Assembly (NCBI GenBank): GCA_038363925.1
Contig: JAQQWL010000003.1
Location: forward strand, 682,001 to 746,000
Length of the DNA: 64,000 nucleotides
DNA from: Apiospora phragmitis
Lineage: Eukaryota > Ascomycota > Sordariomycetes > Amphisphaeriales > Apiosporaceae
Reading direction: 5' to 3'
The notes below the pieces were generated by a model. It was not told the origin of the DNA. It saw only the letters and a list, made by a program, of their open reading frames with translations, and searched no databases. The translations under genes and the position numbers were made by a program. Positions 1 to 14,185 of the stretch are shown here, in pieces (positions within the stretch are counted from its first letter, which is position 1; each line of letters opens with the position of its first letter).

Positions 1-1478
1 AATGCCGCGAGGACTGCGGGTTCGCCATAACCCGTATACATTGTAACCATGTTGGGTGTGGCAGGTACACTCGAAGAATTCCATACGTCAGCATACTCCC
101 CAGCTGCATCGCTCGAGACACTCCAAGCGAAGCGGCTCGGTGGCAACAGCTGACGCGGAACAGTGGTATTGCAGACTGTGGCGCCTGATGTTTTATCGCG
201 ACCGCAAGTTGTGTTCGTTGCGTCTACCACGTCCTAGGATGCATTAGTCTAGAATGTGCTAAGAATGCTCTCATGTAAGGTGTAAGTCAGATTCCCCCAT
301 AGGTACATAGCTTTAGTGCCAAGACCTCCTGGCAGATCTCATACTCCCAAAACCGTTGATCAAGTCGCTTACCTCGCACGTGCTGCAAATACCAAGCGTA
401 CTAACGGGCGGAAATGTACAGTTCGAAGTAGGGCAAGTGAGGTCGAAATCAGGGCTGGTACCAAACGCTGCCGAAATGACAGCACTCTGCAACTGAAACG
501 GCGCGTTTTGTGCTGCAGGCCGAGGATCAGTCCAGGACCAACCAAGATCAACATTCCAACCTACCGACGGGATATGGTGGACCATGGTTGGCAGTGACTG
601 ACGAGTTGGCGTCATAGACATGCGCCAGCCTGATCGAGGCAGCCTCGAGCGGTGTGGGCGTGGGCCGGGTCGGGAAGGTGAATACCAATTGCGCGAATGG
701 ATCGATGACCAGCGCGGCAATGGTCAACAGCGAAGCAGACGAAGCCAGTAGCGCAGCGGTCTTCATCCGGAACATCAGCTGCAGCGCGCCCCACGGGCCT
801 CGGGAGCCGGCGTCAAACAACTGCGGAAGGACAGATTAGCGTGCTGCTAATCGTTGCTAGTTCGGCGATGGTGTGCTGTGGAGCATGCATACATACCTGG
901 ACATCGCTCAGCCGCCGCGGCGCCGTGGCGAAATGCAGCCATCGAAGCTGCCCGATGACCTCGGCCAGCATCAGGAGGCACGACGACTTAGCCAGCGTGG
1001 TGATGAAGGAGATGACGGCGTTGGGAGAGATCATGAGCGCCCACCCGTCCAGGCGCTTGCCGTCCTCGTTGAGCAGAACCACGACGATGACGGCTATGCA
1101 TACGAGGCTAAATGCCGAGGCCATTAGCTCCCACATCCAGAGACGAGGAAGAACCCTGTCTTTGGGCGCCCGTGGCTTCCTACTATCTCCCTGTTTCTCA
1201 CCATTTGAAACTGGATAGGATCTCGCATCTCCAAACTGGTCATGACATGGTAGGTTATGCAATGGAACATTGTCGCTGAAAACTGTATTATCGAATTGGT
1301 TGTTGTCCTGGGAATACTGATACGATGCATGACTGTCGACCGGCCAGTAGCTGGCAGTCATAGCAGGTTTGTGTGCCGGATCATTGTCGGTTATATGTGT
1401 CGAACTGAAGTGCTCGCCGCCCTGTGCATGATTATGATATGATGGGTAGTCGTCGACTGGCTGGTAACTCGTAGACAT
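1..1478 (-). CDS. DUF3176 family membrane protein, 3' end beyond window
   Basis: Exons read on the minus strand: 1478-897, 820-565, 512-373 and 233 to the window edge. Introns of 76, 52 and 139 bp have GT...AG ends and keep the frame. The N-terminal ~180 residues are polar and Tyr/His/Gln-rich. Then come a first membrane segment (SAFSLVCIAVIVVVLL), the family stretch AEVIGQLRW, the FDAGSRGPWGALQL block after intron 1, and a second hydrophobic segment. A Cys-containing extracellular part follows (CPTSNCTFPP, GICSTCE then DVVDATNTTCG). These blocks in this order are the hallmark of fungal DUF3176 proteins, whose function is unknown. I chose ATG 1478 because a longer frame back to 1694 crosses an 11-C run and looks like leader. 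Translation is still open at base 1, so the gene continues left of the window. Family assignment is strong; exact splice sites are inferred. Confidence 0.85.
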
Positions 1479-1789
1479 GCCGCCAAAAAGGTCGGAGCCT
1501 CCCGTGATGGTTGGAAGTGTGGGTGAATGGGTAATTCGAAGAAAGCTTGGAAGACAGATTTTTGGAAACTGTACCACCCAACACGTTTTTGCGAACTTGA
1601 CGGGACAGTCTGCAAAAAGTAATTTTAGAAGCCCAGGGAGATTCCCCCCCCCCCAAGTGATTTCTATTTTAGTGCTTACGGCTGCGATCTTCATGCGCTG
1701 CTCGTATGTAATACTGGGCTGCGGTGCGCAGGTCCGCAGCCGCTGTGTTGCGGACCTATCATGATTAAGGAGGTCTTTTAGCTAATAGT
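1479..1789. other. 5' leader/promoter of the DUF3176 gene up to the transposon edge
   Basis: This is normal-composition DNA between the DUF3176 start and the transposon block. It contains an 11-C run at 1644-1654. The transposon end lies only ~310 bp upstream of the start codon. No separate gene is seen. Confidence 0.5.
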
Positions 1790-1791
1790 TA

Positions 1792-1835
1792 ACGTACCCC
1801 ACAAGCGAGCTGCGCATATAAGCGAGCTGTGTACT
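1792..1835 (+). repeat. Left terminal inverted repeat of the pogo-like element
   Basis: The repeat begins ACGTACCCCACAAGCGAGCT and holds two direct copies of the motif AAGCGAGCTGYGYA about 18 bp apart. It pairs with the reverse complement of 22260-22303 with only C/T differences, as RIP would leave. Paired motifs like this are plausible transposase-binding sites (inference). Confidence 0.85.
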
Positions 1836-2127
1836 TTTAATTAACTTTCTTATAACTAACTTTATATTAACTTTTCTTTTTTAATAAGTATAGAATTAAA
1901 AAATAAAGAAAAAAGGTTTAATTTAACGCTTTAAACGCTTTAAAATAACTTAAAATTAAGTATATAAAAAGTTATAACGTATTTTATAAGCGAATATCTT
2001 ATTTTTTTATACCCTTTTTAATAAAATATAAATTAATTTTATTATAATATATTTAATATATTAAAATTAATCGAAATCTTTATTTTTAAATATTTTTATA
2101 TTATTTTAATAAATACGCGTATTATAC

Positions 2128-2766
2128 TATTACGACCTAACTTAATTATACGGCTAAGACTTATAAATCACCGGGCCGGATTTATAATACCCCGCCTAGG
2201 CTACGATGTTACGGCCACCGACCGCGCTACTAGCTATACTAATATAAACATACCTATACTATAAGGATGTACGACGACCACAACGACGGTATCTTAAAGA
2301 GTAATAGGCTAAACACGACCTAAAAGAGTAGTAAGGATAACGTTACGTAAGGGATCACGGGGATTATTAAGGATAACGAAGTGAGCCGGTAATTTAATTA
2401 ACGAGGGGATTACTCGGATCACTAAAATTCGAAGGTGAGCTAGGTAATTTAACGGATTAATAAAAAAAGAGATTAAATATATAAACGATAAATATTTTTT
2501 ATATATTTTATATAAATATTCTTTATTTTAATAATTAATTTAAATATTAATTTTAATTTATTAATAAAATAAATAATTTTAATAAAACTATTATAAATAT
2601 TTTTAAACGTTTATATATTTTTATTATTTTTATTTTTATAAATTATTATCTATTATATTAATAAAAATAACTTTTATCGCACGTTTAAATACTTTTTCGT
2701 ATTATTAATATAAACCTTAATACGTTTTATTAAGTTTTTTTTAAAACTTAAATAGCGTTTATTATA
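2128..2766 (+). repeat. 5' LTR of the outer Gypsy element
   Basis: It starts TATTACGACCTAAC and ends GCGTTTATTATA. It aligns along its length with 17870-18509 in the same orientation, and its ends align with the LTRs at 6496-7093, 7119-7800 and 14186-14845. Confidence 0.85.
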
Positions 2767-5700
2767 TTTTAATTATTTTTATTTTTACGAATTATTATTT
2801 AAACCTTTAAATAATAATATTATAAGAATTATATCTATACCTGGCCTTAATAACACCGTCCGATAAAAAAAGACTCCTATCGCCACCCCTAGTACCTCTT
2901 AACGAGACCTTGCTATAAACGTTAATAGTAACGATAATAACAATAAACTTACCCAATAAATATTAACTAAGCGAATTAAGAAACTCGAGTAAAAGAGCGC
3001 TAATTAGTAATATTACTACGTTAAGCTTAAAAAAGAATATAACGAGCTCTTAATTAAAGGTACCTTAAAATAAACGCCTTATAATATTAATAAGCTACGC
3101 GAAAAAGTATATCTCTTTTATATAATTATTAATATTATTTAAACCCTTATTATATTAAAAAGGGTATAAAGATTAATACGTTAACACTTTTTAATAAAAT
3201 AAGCGGAAATTTTCGAAACTTTTTTATTTAAATTAAAACTTATTAACGATTTTATAAAGGGATATTCTAAAACGCTACCTAGTAAATTATTTACGCCGCC
3301 TCGTTTTTTAAAAATAAAATACTTACTTAATTTAAACCTTATTTAAGCGAACTTATAAAAAATAATTAATAAGTTAAGCTATGCCGCACGGAGGTATAAC
3401 GTATTTTCGAAAGTTACGACGGCTTTAAACAAGCCTTTCAATTACTCTTTTTAAAACCCGACAAAAAACAACAAGCGGAAAAAGAACTTAAAACCTTTAA
3501 ATAAAAAGGATTAGCCGCTTTTTATATAGCCGAGTTCCGGCGTATTATAACTCGATTAAATTATACCGAAACTATAAAAATTATAATATATTATTAAAGA
3601 TTAAAGGATAATATTAAAAACGAACTTAACCGACTTAACGCTTTTAATAACTTCCTTTTATATATAAAGTTTATTATTAAAATTAATACTCGTATATATA
3701 AATAACGCCGCGAAAAATAAAGCAGACCTTAGCGATAAACTAATCGAACTTAAATTAATACGGAATAATTATATTAATATAATTATATATTATTTAAAAA
3801 TATTACGGCATATAATTATTATAATAAACTTATAAATCTTAACGTTATTAAATATAATAAATAAGATAAAAAATTACGCGATACTTATTATAATTATTAA
3901 AAACTAAAATATTATATTCGAAAATATTAAATATTAAAGAAAGATTTTTAATAAATTTTTAATAAACGGTATATTAATATTATTAAAATAAAAAATACTT
4001 TTATAATAATTATTAAAAATAATAACGTTATTATTAAATACGGTAGCTTATTTTAAATAACTTATTATAATAATAAATATACTTTTTATTTAACGGATAA
4101 AAAAAGTACCGGATAATTCCTTAAAGCTTTAAAAGGTAAGAAAAACTATAGCCGAAACGTTATAATAATACGAAAAGAACGATCCCTATTTTATAATAAA
4201 AATAATAATTTAATAAATAATATTATAAACTAATTAGAATAATTTATAAATTATAAATGTTTAATAACTATATTAATAAATAAATTAATATACGAGATCG
4301 CTAAGTTTAAGGATTTAAAGACCGGTAGATAATTAGCTATCCTTAATATTCCTTACCCCGACTCGAAATACTTACGTTAAATACTTATTACGGCTAAGTT
4401 TAATTAAAAAGTTTACGGTAATTACGCCGTAATGAACGACCTACGAATTTCTTTTACGTACGAGGGATACTTTACGCTTTTATAAGTTTCGTACGTATAT
4501 AACGCTTATATAAAACACTTTACGGAGAAACTTAAGTACGAATAGTTTCCCCGAAAGATCGGTAAACGATTTATTATATAACTATACCCGAACTATATTA
4601 TTAAAAAAATCCGAACGTTAATCCCTGATAGACGACGCGCGTATTTATTAATATAAAAAAATTTACGGTAATTACGATAATACTACTTAAAAGGTTGAGA
4701 TTAAAGGGAATATTTTAAGGACTAATACCTTAAATACGCCTAGAAAGAATCGCGAACTTATAAACGTTTAAAGAAGAGCGCTTAACGTTTTTAAAATATA
4801 TAAATATATATTTAATAAAAAAAACCCTTTAATATATTAAAAAACTTATAAAGCGTTTATAAACTATTATAAATTTAATAAACCTTTGAATTACCCGAAA
4901 AACCCGGACTATAAGTATTAAGGATAGTATTTCGTACGGGGAGGAGCGTAAAAACACCCTTACTAGTATACCAAGAAACGCTTTATAAAGAACGGAAGGA
5001 GTAATAATAACGATACGAAGATCGATCGTAAGAGATTATTAATTACTTATAGGAGTAGCATTTTAAAAAACGGACGCCGCTTATTATAAAAGGATAATAA
5101 TAAACGGATTAAAATAGGTCCCTATATTAAATAATAAATAATCGAGCTATTTATAAGTATATTATATTAATAATAAACGTAAAAAGAGTTTATATTAAAG
5201 CGCTACTCGATAACGGAGCGTAAAGAAATTATATTTTATTACGAATCGTTAATTACCTTAAATTTAAATAATAAGAAAAAAACGCCCTATACCGACTTAA
5301 AATTATTAATAAAAGATTTATAACTTATAACGATAAAGAAATATAAAAAAAAGTTACGAACCTTTTAATTAATATCGGAAAACGCTATAAACGAATTACG
5401 TATAATATTATAAACGTCGCAAAATACGATATAATTTTAAAAATACCTTAATTATAAGTAACCAATTTTAAAATTAATTAAAAAATAGGTTAACTTTAAT
5501 AAAATATATTAAAAAAAGGTTTAATTAATAGGTAGCGGTTTAAAAAATAACCCCTTAATAAATTTAAAATCTTTAAAATATATATTATTATTAAAAAGCT
5601 TAAGCCGAACGTTATAACGATTATATTAAAAAAGTATCGGTAATTCGAAATATTTTTTAATAAATAATTAAAAATAGGCTTACTACTTTATATATAATAG

Positions 5701-6083
5701 GATTATAAGATACCTTTTAAAAATAAAAAGGAACCCCTATTTATATTTATATATAAACTTAACTAAAAATATAAATAAGCTTTAAAAAAGTATATTATAA
5801 AAAACCTCGAGAAAAAAGTTATATAACTATTTATATTATTAATAAGCTTCCCTATCCTCTTTATCCTAAAAAAGAGTAAAAATAAGAAACCTAAGTAGCG
5901 TATATATATTAATTATTAAAAACTTAACGAAATTACTATTAAAAACCGGTACCCCTTACCTTTAATCGGCGATTTATAAAATAAACTACTATACACTAAA
6001 ATCTTTATAATACTTGACCTCCTTAATATATATAACCTAATCCGGATTAAAAAAAGAGAAGAATAAAAAACCGCGTTCCGAAC
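2767..6083 (+). pseudogene. gag-pol relic, first part (Gag, protease, N-terminal RT)
   Basis: The forward frames are full of stops, but recognisable blocks remain in order. Around 3430-3650 is a Gag-like helical stretch (AFKQAFQLLF, then AFYIAEFRRIITRLNY). At 5203-5220 is LLDNGA, an aspartic-protease LDSGA motif with the Ser changed. At 5926-5976 is NEITIKNRYPLPLIGDL, the reverse-transcriptase lead-in, followed by the LDL.N.YNLIRIK block and TAFRTKL. The reading breaks at 6083-6088, where other LTR sequences are inserted, and resumes at 14851. Changes fit G-to-A and C-to-T RIP. Confidence 0.8.
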
Positions 6084-6088
6084 TAAGT

Positions 6089-7093
6089 TATTATAACCCG
6101 ACCTAACCATGCGGTTAAAAAACCCCACTCACCGGTACGGAACTATTATACCCCGAACAGGCTACGATACTATAGCTACGGACCGCACCGCTAGCTATAT
6201 TAATATAAAGCTAAACTTTTCTTAATAACGAATAACGACACTACCGCGCCTAGCGATAGGGCGAACACGTTTATAAAGTAACGGCGACCGTTAATAAATT
6301 ACGTAGTATAATAAACGATTAGGCGAGATTACTAAGTAGCGCGAAGCGTGATTAAAAGAGATTACTAAATAGCGTAAAGCGTGATTAAAAGAGATTACTA
6401 AATAACGACGGATTAATAAAAGAGGGACTAAGTATATAACGACGGATATTCCTTTATATATTTCATATAGATACTCTTTACTTTAGTAATTAAAATGTAA
6501 CGAACGCTATCTAGGTTTTAAAAGAAACCTAGTAAGACGTACTGGGGTTTATATTAGCAATACGAGAGAGTATCTAAACGTGCGATAGAAGTAGCTCCTA
6601 TCGATATAATGGGCAATAGCTTATAAAAACGAAGGTAACTAAGGTGCGTAAGCTTAGGGGTATTTATAATAGTTTCGTTAAGGCTGTTTGCCTCACTAAT
6701 AGGTTAAGATTAATGCTTAAATTAATTACTAAAGTAAAGAGTGTTTATATAAAATATATAGGGGAATATCCGTTATTATATATTTAGTCCCTCTTTTATT
6801 AATTCGTTATTACTTAGTGATCTCTTTTAATTACGCTTTACGCTATTTAATAATCTCGCTTAATCGTTTACCGTGCCACGTAATTTATTAACGGTCGCCG
6901 TTACTTTATAAGCGCGTTCGCCTTATCGCTAGGCGCGGTAATAGCGTTATTCGTTATTAAAGAGAGTTTAGCTTTATATTAATATAACTGGCGGTGCGGT
7001 CCGTAATTATAATATCGTAGCTTATTCGGGGCATAATAATTCCGTACCGGTAAGTAAAGTCTTTTAGCCGCATAATTAGGTCAGGTTATAATA
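6089..7093. mobile_element. Palindromic insertion of two inverted LTRs
   Basis: Bases 6089-6493 match the first ~400 bp of an LTR in forward orientation. Bases 6496-7093 are a complete 598-bp LTR in reverse orientation. Both outer ends are therefore the same LTR terminus (TATTATAACC... and its complement), and they are flanked by exact 5-bp duplications TAAGT at 6084-6088 and 7094-7098. The unit entered the RT region of the outer Gypsy element. The left arm has about 2.5 copies of a ~31-bp U3 repeat (AGATTACTAA...GATTAAAAG, near 6325-6410) and the right arm about 1.5. No coding sequence lies between the arms. Confidence 0.8.
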
Positions 7094-7118
7094 TAAGTAC
7101 AGTTATTTCGAATATTAA

Positions 7119-7800
7119 TATAACGAACACTATCTAGGTTTTAAAAGAAACCTAGTAAAACTTACTAAGGTTTATATTAATAATACGAGAAAGTATCTAA
7201 ACGTGCGATAAAGATCGCCTCTATTAATATAGTAGGTAATAATTAGTAAAAACGAATAATAACTAAGGTACGTAGGTTTAGGGGTATTCGTAATAATTTT
7301 ATTAAAACTATTTATTTTATTAATAAATTAAAATTAATATTTAAATTAATTACTAAAGTAAAAAATATTTATATAAAATATATAAAGAATATTTATTATT
7401 ATATATTTAATCTCCTTTTTTATTAATTTATTAAATTATTTAGTTTATAATAATCCCGTTATTAGCTCACGGTAATCCCTCCCTTGGATCACGGTAATCC
7501 ATTTTAGTGGCTTATTTAGGGGCGTCGTGATCCGTTACTCTTAACTTATTTACTAAAGCGGTAATTTAGTCGCTCCCTGTCCCGTAACTCTTTCCTAACT
7601 GCTTTCCCGGGTCGGGTCTATTCCTTCGCTATTTAGAATACCTTCGTAATTATATTTATGCGCTTTTATAATATAAGAGAGTTTATATTAATATAATTAA
7701 TAATATAGTCGGTAGTTATAACGTTATAACCTAATCGGGGTATAATAGTTCTATTCCGGCGGGTAAGGTTTTAACCGTATAGTTAAATCGGGTTATAATA
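7119..7800 (-). repeat. 3' LTR of the inner Gypsy element
   Basis: This LTR is 22 bp longer than its partner because of a short duplication of the motif TCACGGTAATCC near 7470-7505. Confidence 0.82.
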
Positions 7801-10800
7801 TTATCCTCCTTTTTTTAACCGCTTTATTTTTAAAGTATTAATTTTATAAGTATTTTAATTACCCGTATTATTAGGTTATAATAAGTTTTTTTTTTTATTA
7901 TTTTTTATTATAATATTTATTTATTATAACTAGTTATATTAAAAAATTTCGGTTTAAAAAAACTATCGCGCGTTTAACTCTTACCGTTAATATAAAATCT
8001 ACGGGTAATTTAATTAATATACTTTATACTTATTATTTCGTTAAAACCTAGCTTATTATATAAACGAGAAATCGTTTTATTATTCGGAGTATATTTAAGT
8101 TAATCGCTTTTATAATAATACCTTTATTACGTCGGCCTTAATAAAACTGGCTACTTAATAAAAAAAGCTAAAAGCGGAAAAGTTAAACGTAGAAAAAACT
8201 TTATTCTTTTTATAAACGTAATTATTTACCGCCTTAAGTCGTTTAGCCCGTTTTTATTATATAAAAAAGGTTATAATAAAAAAGCGTTCGGAGACGTTTC
8301 GTTAAAAAATATAAAAACTAAATAAAGAAAATAATATTTCCTTTTTAATTATTAATTAAAAAAACTTCGTTTTTAGCGACCTGCGTTCTTTAAATATCTT
8401 TAAAAACATTAATTAATCGTTTTTTTAATTTAATAAGTTTCCCAAGCTTAAGCCGTCGGTTCCCGCGGGGGAAGCTCTTCTTTAAACTTTTAAAGTTTCT
8501 CCGCGGCGTTCGCCAGGTATTTCTTAAACTCCTAGGTATTATCCTTTAATAGGTAGCCTTTTTATTAAACGAGGTATTAAAAGTTTCGCCCTTCTTTTTC
8601 TTTTATTAATAATTTCGTTAATTTCGTACTTATATTAATTTATTTCGATTTTTAATTATATATTAATTAAGGTTTCTTTAACCGCTAATTCGAGTAATAA
8701 AATATAAAATATAAAATATATCTATATTTTTTTAAATAATAATAATTAATAATTAGTTTTTAAAATAACTTTTACGATTTTAAATAGTTCGATCTTTTTA
8801 AAATCTAATTTATCGCTTAATCGCTTAATTTTAATATTTCGTTATAAGAAGTAGATTTTTTCTCCCTTTTTAAAGGTTAATCCTTTTATTCGTTATTAAA
8901 AAAAGTGAGGTCTTATTATAATATAATTTAAAATTCTTTTAATTTTTTAACTTATATAGTCGCGATTAGTACTAGCTCTCTTTTTAAAGGTTTTCTAATA
9001 ACTTCTAAATTATACCTATAATTTATTCGGAATAATAAAATACGCGTAACTTCGTTATCTACGCTATTATAAACGAATTAAATTATAAATAATAATTATA
9101 TTTAATTATTTTATTTATAATTAATATAATAGCGTAAATACTATTTTAAAGTCTAATTTATCCGCTCGGTTTATTTATTTATTTAAAAATAATAAGCCGT
9201 GAATAATTTATATTTAACTTTAAGTTACGTTATAAATAACTTTTAAAATTTAGCGGTAAACAGTTTATTTTTATCGGAAATAATTATTTCGGGTAACCCG
9301 TACTAACTAACGATTATTCGAAAAAATGTATACGCTAGGTCGTTAATATCGCTAAATTCTTTATATAATAAAAAGTAGGTATACTTTATAAGTTTATTTA
9401 TAATTATTAAAATGTTATTATAATCGACCTTAATTAGGGGTTTTTTTAATAAAAGCAGCTTAATAACAAAATTAAATATAATAGCTTTCTATACTTTATC
9501 CAGTAGTAAGATCGGTTATAGTTCTCTATACGGCCGGTGTCGGGTAGCTTTTATTTTATTATAAAAGTTATATTTATCGATTACTTTAGCCATAATTAAT
9601 TTAAGGTTTTTATAATCGAATTATTTAATAATCCTTTTTTAAGTTTTAAATATCCTTTAATATCTATATATAAGGTGCTCGTAAAGTTTTAAATAAAATC
9701 TTTGCGGTATTACTTAGGAATATAGATTTTATTTTAATAAAAAGCGAAGCCGTCGCGGTTTTCGAAGTAATTCCTAAAGTAGTTCGCGGGGTTAAAGGTC
9801 TAATTAAATTATTAGAACTTAGTAACCTAATCGTTATTATATTAAACGTGATTTATAATATTTAATTATTTTAACGGTATAAAGTCGCCGTCCTAATTAT
9901 AAATAAAGATGGTCCGCGTTTTAGGCGGGATTTCCTCTTAATGGTCCGGTTATTAGCTTAGTACGTCGACGCGACCGTTCTCGTTACCCTTTTAATAAAT
10001 AATAATAAGGTTAAATTTTAATAAGAATTTAAATTATTATATTTATTATTTATTTAATTTTTTTATAATAATAAACGTTATAAAGTTTTTATAATTAATA
10101 TAAATTTTAATTAGCTTTATTATTTTATTAAAATAATATCTTTATTTTTTATAAGCTTTAATAATAGCTATTAACTTTTTATTATAAATTTAATAATTAA
10201 GCTCTAATTTATTAAGTTTTTTTAAAAAAAATACAACCGGGTATAACTTTCTATTATTATTCGTTAATTAAGTTATCCTCCGATCGTATAGTTTAATACG
10301 TCGGTTTCGATTTTAAAAGGTTTAAATAAATCTGTTACGCGAAATATTAGTTCGTTAAAAATTCGTTCCTTAATATTATAAAAGGCCTTATCTTTTTTTC
10401 TCTTTTATTAAAATAGTTCGTCCTTTTTTATTAGGTTTATTAAAGGTGTCGTTATCTTATTAAATCCGGGGACGAAAATCCGGTAATAATTAATTAATTT
10501 TAAAAAGGATTTAATTTCCGTAGCGTTTTATAAGTATAAGCTACTCTTTAATTATTAAGATTTTTGAAGGTTTTATTCGGATTTCGCCTAAGAATATTAC
10601 GTATCTTATAAAACTGACGGATTATTAATAAAATTCGCTTTTTTTTAAATTAATTAATAAGTTAGCGTTCTATAACTTTTAAAGTATTAGCTTTACGTAC
10701 TCTCGGTATTATTTATCGTTCTTAAAATAAATAAGGATATTATTAAAGTATATTATAACGAACTTATCGAAATATTTTTATAAAATATAGTTAATTATAG

Positions 10801-13800
10801 ATTAAAAGTTAATTAATATATTAATTAAATTAAACGGCATAGCTTAATATTAAAAATAATCGTATTTAGTTCAGAACGCGGTCTTTTACTTCTTTCCTTT
10901 TTTAATTAGGATTAAATTATATACGTTAAAGAGGTCGAGTATTATAAACATTTTAACGTATAGTAATTTATTTTATAAATCGCCAATTAGAAATAAAAGG
11001 TACTAGTTTTTAATAATAATTTCGTTAAGTTTCTAATAATCGATATATATATATTATTTAGGTTTCCCGTTTTTTACTTTTTTTAAAAATAAAAAGAATA
11101 AGGAAGCCTACTAATAATATAAATAGTTATATAACTCTTTTCTCGAGGTTTTCTATAATATACTCTTTTAAAGCTTATTTATACTCTTAATTAAGTTTAT
11201 ATATAAATATAAATAAAGGTTTTTTCTTATTCTTAAAAGGTATCTTATAATTTTATTATACATAAAACGGTAAGCTTATTTTTAGTTTCTTATTAAAAAA
11301 TATTTCGAATTACCGATATTTTTTTAATATAATCGTTATAACGTTCGGCTTAAGCTTTTTAATAATAATATATATTTTAAAGATTTTAAATTTATTAAAA
11401 GGTCGCTTTTTAAACCGTTATTTATTAATTAAACCTTTTTTTAATATATCTTATTAAAATTAGCCTATTTTTTAATTAATTCTAGGATTACTTACCTATA
11501 ACTAAGGTATCCTTAAAATTATATCGTATCCTACGACGTCCGTAATATTATACGTAATTCGTTTATAACGTTTTTCGATATTAATCGGAAGGTTCGCGAC
11601 TTCTTTCCGTACTTTTTTATCGTTATAGTTATAAGTCTTTTATTAACGGTTTTAAATCGGTATAAAGCGTTTTTCTCCTATTATTCGAATTTAAAATAAT
11701 TAATAATTCGTAATAAAATATAATTTCTTTATATTCCGCTATCGAGTAACGTTTTAATATAAACTCTTTTTATACTTAATATTAATATAATATATTTATA
11801 AATAGTTCGATTATCTATTATTTAATATAAGGACTTATTTTAATCCGCTTATTATTATCCTTTTATAATAAGCGGCGTCTATTTCTTAAACGTTACGTTT
11901 ATAAGTTATTAATAATATCTTACGATCAATCTTCGTATTATCGCCGTTATTTTTTCCATTCTTTATAAAGCGCTTTTTAATATATTAATAGGGGTGTTTT
12001 TATACTCTTCTTTATATAAAATATTACTCCTAATACTTAAAGTTCAGGTTTTTTTAATAATTTAAAAAATTATTAAGTTCGCAGTAATTTATAAACGTTT
12101 TATAAATTTTTTAATATAATAAAAAAGTTCTCCTATTAAATATATACCTATATATCCTAAAAGTATTAAACGTTTTCCTTTAAACGTTTATAAGCTCGTA
12201 ATTTTTTTTAGGCGTACTTAAAATATTAATCCTTAAAATACTCCTCTAATCTCGTCTTTTTAAATAATATTACCGTAACTATTATAAATCTTTTTATATT
12301 AATAAATACGCGCGTTATCTATTTAAAATTAACGTTCAGATTTTTCTAATAATATAATCCGGGTATAGTTACGTAATAAGTCGCTTACTAATCCTTTAAA
12401 AGAACTACTCGTATTCAAGCTTCTCCGCGAAGTATTCCGTATAAGCGTCGTATATATATAAAATCTATAAAAGCGTAAAATATTCTTCGTAAATAAAGGA
12501 GATCTATAAATCATCCCTTACTACGTAATTACCGTAAATTCCTTAACTAAAACCGGCCGTAATAAATATTTAATATAAATATTTCGAGTCGGGTAAAAAA
12601 TACTAGGAATAATTAACCATCCGTCGGTCTTAAAGTCTCTAAATTTAACAATCTCGCTTACTAACTCATTTATTAATATACCTATTAAATATTTATAATT
12701 TATTAATTACTTTAACTAATTTATAATATTATCTATCGAATTACTATCTTCGTTATAAGAAAAGGGTTACTCCTTTCGTATTACCGCAATATTTCGGCTA
12801 TAATCCTTCCCGCCTTTCAAGGCTTTAAAAAACTATCCGATACCTTCTTTATTACTAAATAAAAGGTACACCTTATCGTCGTAATAAGCTATTTAAAATA
12901 TATTCCATATTTAATAATAACGTTATTATTTTTTAATAACTATTATAAAAGTATCTTCTATTTTAATAATATTAACATATTATCTTTTTAAAACTCGTTA
13001 AAAATCCTTCTTTAATACTTAATATTTTTAAATATAATATCTTAATTTTTAATAATTATAATAAATACTATATAACTTCTTATCTTATTTATCGTATTTA
13101 ATAACGTCGAAATTTATAAGTTTATTATAATAATTATATATTATAATATTCTTTAAACAGTATATAATTATATTATTATAATCGCCCCGTATTAGCTTAA
13201 ATTTGATTAATCTATTACTAAAGTCCGCCTTATTTTTCGCGACGTGGTTTATATATATAAGTATTAATTTTAATAATAAATTCTATATATAAAAAAAAGT
13301 TATTAAAGGCGTTAAGCCGGCTAAATTTATTCTTAATATTATCTTTTAATCCTTAATAATATATTATAATTTTTATAATTTTAATATAATCTAATCGAGC
13401 TATAATACGCCAGAACTTAGCTATATAAAAAGCGGCTAACCCCTTTTATTTAAAGGTTTTAAGCTCCTTCTCCGCCTGTCGCTTTTCGTCGGGGTTTTAA
13501 AAGAGCGACTTAAAGGTTTATTCGAAGCCGTCGTAACTTTCAAAAATACGTTATACCTCTGTACGGCATAGCTTAATTTATTAATCGTTTTTTTATAAGT
13601 TCGTTTAAATAAGGTTTAAACTAAGCGAGTATTTTACTTTTAAAAAACAAGGCGATATAAATAACTCGTTAAATAATATCTTAAAATATCCCTTTATAAA
13701 ACCGTTAATAAGCTTTAACCTAAATAAAAAAGCTTCGGAAATTTCCGCTTATCTATTAAAAAGGGTTAACGTATTAATTTTTATACCCTTTTTTTAATAT

Positions 13801-14185
13801 AATAAGGGTTTAAATAATATTAATAGCTATATAAAAGAGACGCACTTTCTCGCGTAGCTTATCGATATCGTAAAATATCTATCCTGAAATACCTTTAATT
13901 AGGAGCTCGTTACGCTCCTTTTAAGTTTAACGTAATAATACTAATAATTAACGCTCTTTTATTCGAGTTTTTTAATTCGCTTAGCTAATACTTATTATAT
14001 AAGCTCATCGTTATTATCGTCGCTATTAACGTCTATAACGGGGTCCTATTAAAAAGTATTTAAAGGTGGCGATAAGAGTTTTTCCTTATTAAACGGTATT
14101 ATTAAGGCTAGGTATAGATATAATTCTTATAGTATTATTATTTAAAGGTTTAAATAATAACTCGTAAAAATAAAAATAATTAAAA
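7801..14185 (-). pseudogene. gag-pol relic of the inner Gypsy element
   Basis: Read on the minus strand, Gag-like sequence is near 13800-13400. The protease-like region is near 11800-11700. The RT active-site relic YFNNILIY is at about 10722-10752, where the family has YLDDILIY. Integrase-like sequence follows toward 9300-8500. Stop codons are dense and almost all changes are C-to-T or G-to-A. The sequence supplied the reference for placing the breakpoints in the outer element. Confidence 0.78.

Noticed and set aside
5916..6128. 70-codon minus-strand ORF in the AT-rich block
   Set aside because: It lies antisense to the RT relic of the outer Gypsy element and crosses an insertion junction; it is a chance frame.
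12329..12514. 61-codon minus-strand ORF in the AT-rich block
   Set aside because: A short surviving piece within the inner Gypsy pol relic, flanked by stops; not a gene of its own.
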